From Chlamydiota bacterium (lineage in GTDB: Bacteria; Chlamydiota; Chlamydiia; Chlamydiales; Rhabdochlamydiaceae), in assembly GCA_003228815.1 (NCBI GenBank), contig QIGB01000033.1, positions 1 through 34,427 of the forward strand: DNA of 34,427 nucleotides, written 5' to 3'. The position numbers and the translations under genes are program-made. Under the pieces are notes generated by a model that was not told the origin of the DNA, did no database searches, and saw nothing but the letters and a program-made list of their open reading frames with translations. Shown here piece after piece: positions 33,002 to 34,427 of the stretch (within the stretch, counting starts at the first letter, position 1; the number at the start of each line of letters is the position of its first letter).

Positions 33002-34153
33002 CAGATAATTTGTTGAGGGATCTCCATGAAGAGCATAATTGTTAGGCTGCTCTTTTTCGGTTGGTTCAGGGAACGTAGCTTCGCTTATCTTTGGATCTAA
33101 TGATCTTTTCCCATCCAGATTGAGAATACCTTCCCGAAGTCTTTTCAAGGACATAACGTAAATCTTTTGTAATTCAGGAATTTTGGGATCAGAGGAATCT
33201 GCTGGATCTATGAAATAGATGTGCTCTATTCCTTTAGCTCCAACTTTTTCATTTCTCGCTCCCACAATCACAATTGCATGACCGCAACTTTGCGGCTTTC
33301 TTTTTGCCCCTGGTTTCCATCCCCAGAGGGATCTCTCCTGTATTTCACCTCTCACAGTAGCTTTCACTTTTTCGCTTAATTGAAAAGCTACTTCTTCATA
33401 ATATTCTTTTCCAAATTCTCCGTACACTAGTAAAGGACCATTTCTATCAATCTCTTGAATGAGAGATGAGAGGGGGTGACCAGGATGCCAGGTGGAGCTT
33501 TTTAAGCAATAGATATGCAATAAGATGATATTGTCGATCATTGATCTAGAACTATAGGCTACTTTTTCAAGGGGACAGCCAGCCTTTAGACAACTTTGAA
33601 TTTGTAGATCGATACTCTTATCGATCCCTTTAAATTTTGTTCCCTCTGGAGTGTTTTCGAGATTTTGAAAAAAATGTTTTGAAACCTCGATTATCCTCGT
33701 GATGTATTCGTGCATGACAAATTCATGGAGATCGGTAAACTGCTCTTGTACCAGGAATTCGCGAAGTAGAGAGAGTATCTTAGGGTTTTCGTTGTATGCA
33801 ATAAGTTCTCCTGCGACTTCTTTGTTAATTTTCTGGTTACGTGCAGTCATCAACTCTTTTGCAAGATTTTGTTTCCCACCAAAATCAATTTCTATTTGTA
33901 AGTAGGCATTTCTTGTTTTGGCAACGATATGCTCAAACACTCTCATGGGATGTTGCGCCACAGAGGGATGCTCTCCTATGATCAAACGGATTCTATCTGC
34001 AGCATCGAAAACGCAAATATCTCTCTGGGCGGGTAGAAAAATTCGGGGGCGTGGTTTTTGATCTTCAAAATCAGGGGGTAGCTTTGGATCGGGGGTACCC
34101 GGAGGGGGCGGGCAACAGATAAATGTTTTTGGACCAACGGCTGCAGACATCAT
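32999..34153 (-). CDS. effector-like hypothetical protein, paralogue B
   Basis: A 384-residue paralogue of the protein at 27027-28169. It shares the PKTFICCPPPPGTPDPKLPPDFE head, the AADRIRLIIGEHPSV segment, SLIQEIDRNGPLLVYGEFG, QERSLWGWKPG, HAIVIVGARNE (His292), HIYFIDPADSSDP (Asp316), IYVMSLKRLREGI and the NYALHGDPSTNYL end. The pattern His...Asp on strands after a helical region fits an inactive or divergent papain-like fold, with no conserved cysteine in the expected place. AGGA eight bases before the ATG is the ribosome binding site; ATGs occur at both 34153 and 34150. It is divergent from DUF2442 copy 3. Function unknown. Confidence 0.6.
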   Translation of the reverse strand: MMSAAVGPKTFICCPPPPGTPDPKLPPDFEDQKPRPRIFLPAQRDICVFDAADRIRLIIGEHPSVAQHPMRVFEHIVAKTRNAYLQIEIDFGGKQNLAKELMTARNQKINKEVAGELIAYNENPKILSLLREFLVQEQFTDLHEFVMHEYITRIIEVSKHFFQNLENTPEGTKFKGIDKSIDLQIQSCLKAGCPLEKVAYSSRSMIDNIILLHIYCLKSSTWHPGHPLSSLIQEIDRNGPLLVYGEFGKEYYEEVAFQLSEKVKATVRGEIQERSLWGWKPGAKRKPQSCGHAIVIVGARNEKVGAKGIEHIYFIDPADSSDPKIPELQKIYVMSLKRLREGILNLDGKRSLDPKISEATFPEPTEKEQPNNYALHGDPSTNYL

Positions 34154-34330
34154 ATTTTTATTCCTTTTTTGAAGTTTATATAAATATTATAATTGCATTA
34201 ATCTTTATTTACAATGAAAAAAGATGACCTCAATTAGTAAGTCTATAAAATAGAATGATATTTACTGGCCAAACGAAATATTTTTGAAATTTAAACCATA
34301 TAATATTAATTTGAAAATTGAGGTAAATGA
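34154..34330. promoter_or_regulatory. divergent promoter region between paralogue B and DUF2442 copy 3
   Basis: A 177-base AT-rich interval. TATAAT at 34299-34304 with TAATATTAATTTGAAAATTGAGG before copy 3 also occurs, slightly altered, before copy 1 (28295-28320). Towards paralogue B, TATAAT at about 34185-34190 precedes AAAGGA by roughly 20 bases. No -35 boxes are convincing. Confidence 0.4.
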
Positions 34331-34427
34331 ATGAAAAAAGCGAGGATTATTGCCTGCGAACCAAAACCAAATTATTGTGTTTGGATTCGTTTTGATGATG
34401 GTCTAGCAGGTGTTGTCGACTTGAAAC
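34331..34427 (+). CDS. DUF2442 protein, copy 3, cut by the right edge
   Basis: The first 32 codons of a DUF2442 gene (MKKARIIACEPKPNYCVWIR, FDDGLAGVVDLK), differing from copy 1 by one base in 97 and continuing beyond the window. TTGAGG lies upstream as ribosome binding site. The window stops at GACTTGAAAC, the exact place where copy 1 has its extra base, so this edge may be an assembly break in a repeat rather than a natural boundary. It is paired with paralogue B in a divergent arrangement, as copy 1 is with paralogue A. Confidence 0.75.
   Translation, partial: MKKARIIACEPKPNYCVWIRFDDGLAGVVDLK

Noticed and set aside
1-34427. CRISPR arrays, tRNA or rRNA genes
   Set aside because: No regularly spaced repeats, and no recognisable tRNA arms or rRNA motifs, were seen on either strand.

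Overview
The window looks like a chromosome segment of a member of the Chlamydiae outside the family Chlamydiaceae (a Waddlia-, Simkania- or Parachlamydia-like amoeba symbiont). I base this on the 727-residue GreA with a very long N-terminal domain, a double-domain ThyX of the chlamydial type, two tandem TyrP-type aromatic amino-acid permeases, and a SWIB-domain fragment. The species cannot be fixed from the sequence alone.

Bases 1-13300 are ordinary chromosome. They hold a partial unknown gene at the left edge (minus strand), yggT, acylphosphatase, a minus-strand operon greA > rdgB > yacP-type nuclease, a YjbH-type outer-membrane protein, and a tightly coupled plus-strand operon thyX > tyrP > tyrP > uvrB > small tail-anchored protein, in which genes overlap or abut.

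Bases 13300-19070 are an accessory island. It contains a 166-bp near-perfect foldback palindrome, an MqsR-like toxin with an MqsA-zinc-finger/HTH/Panacea antitoxin under an operator-bearing promoter, a BAAT-like thioesterase/acyltransferase, a 339-bp MITE-like element, and a minus-strand cluster of a frameshifted TPR protein with a polymorphic-toxin-like C terminus, a possible immunity protein and a small secreted protein. About 75 bp at the start of the next gene (wzm) is repeated at 14922, so 4.1 kb of the island is bracketed by imperfect direct repeats.

Bases 19128-25570 are a surface polysaccharide locus: ABC exporter (wzm/wzt), GT9 and GT4 glycosyltransferases, mannose-1-phosphate guanylyltransferase, O-antigen polymerase/ligase and another GT4. 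Together these could make a GDP-sugar precursor, assemble a glycan on a lipid and export it.

Bases 25640-27030 are an ArsR-type regulator and two YeeE/YedE-type sulfur permease halves, with a palindromic operator over a leaderless promoter.

Bases 27027-34427 are a repeat-rich, decaying region. Two paralogous effector-like proteins (380 and 384 aa) are each divergent from a DUF2442 gene. There are three DUF2442 copies: one frameshifted, one chimeric and one cut by the window end. DUF2442 converges on SWIB-domain remnants. The remains of a CPA2 cation/proton antiporter and an intact 955-aa protein with five copies of an unrecognised repeat lie between the two cassettes. The window ends exactly inside the repeated DUF2442 sequence, so the edge may be an assembly break at a repeat.
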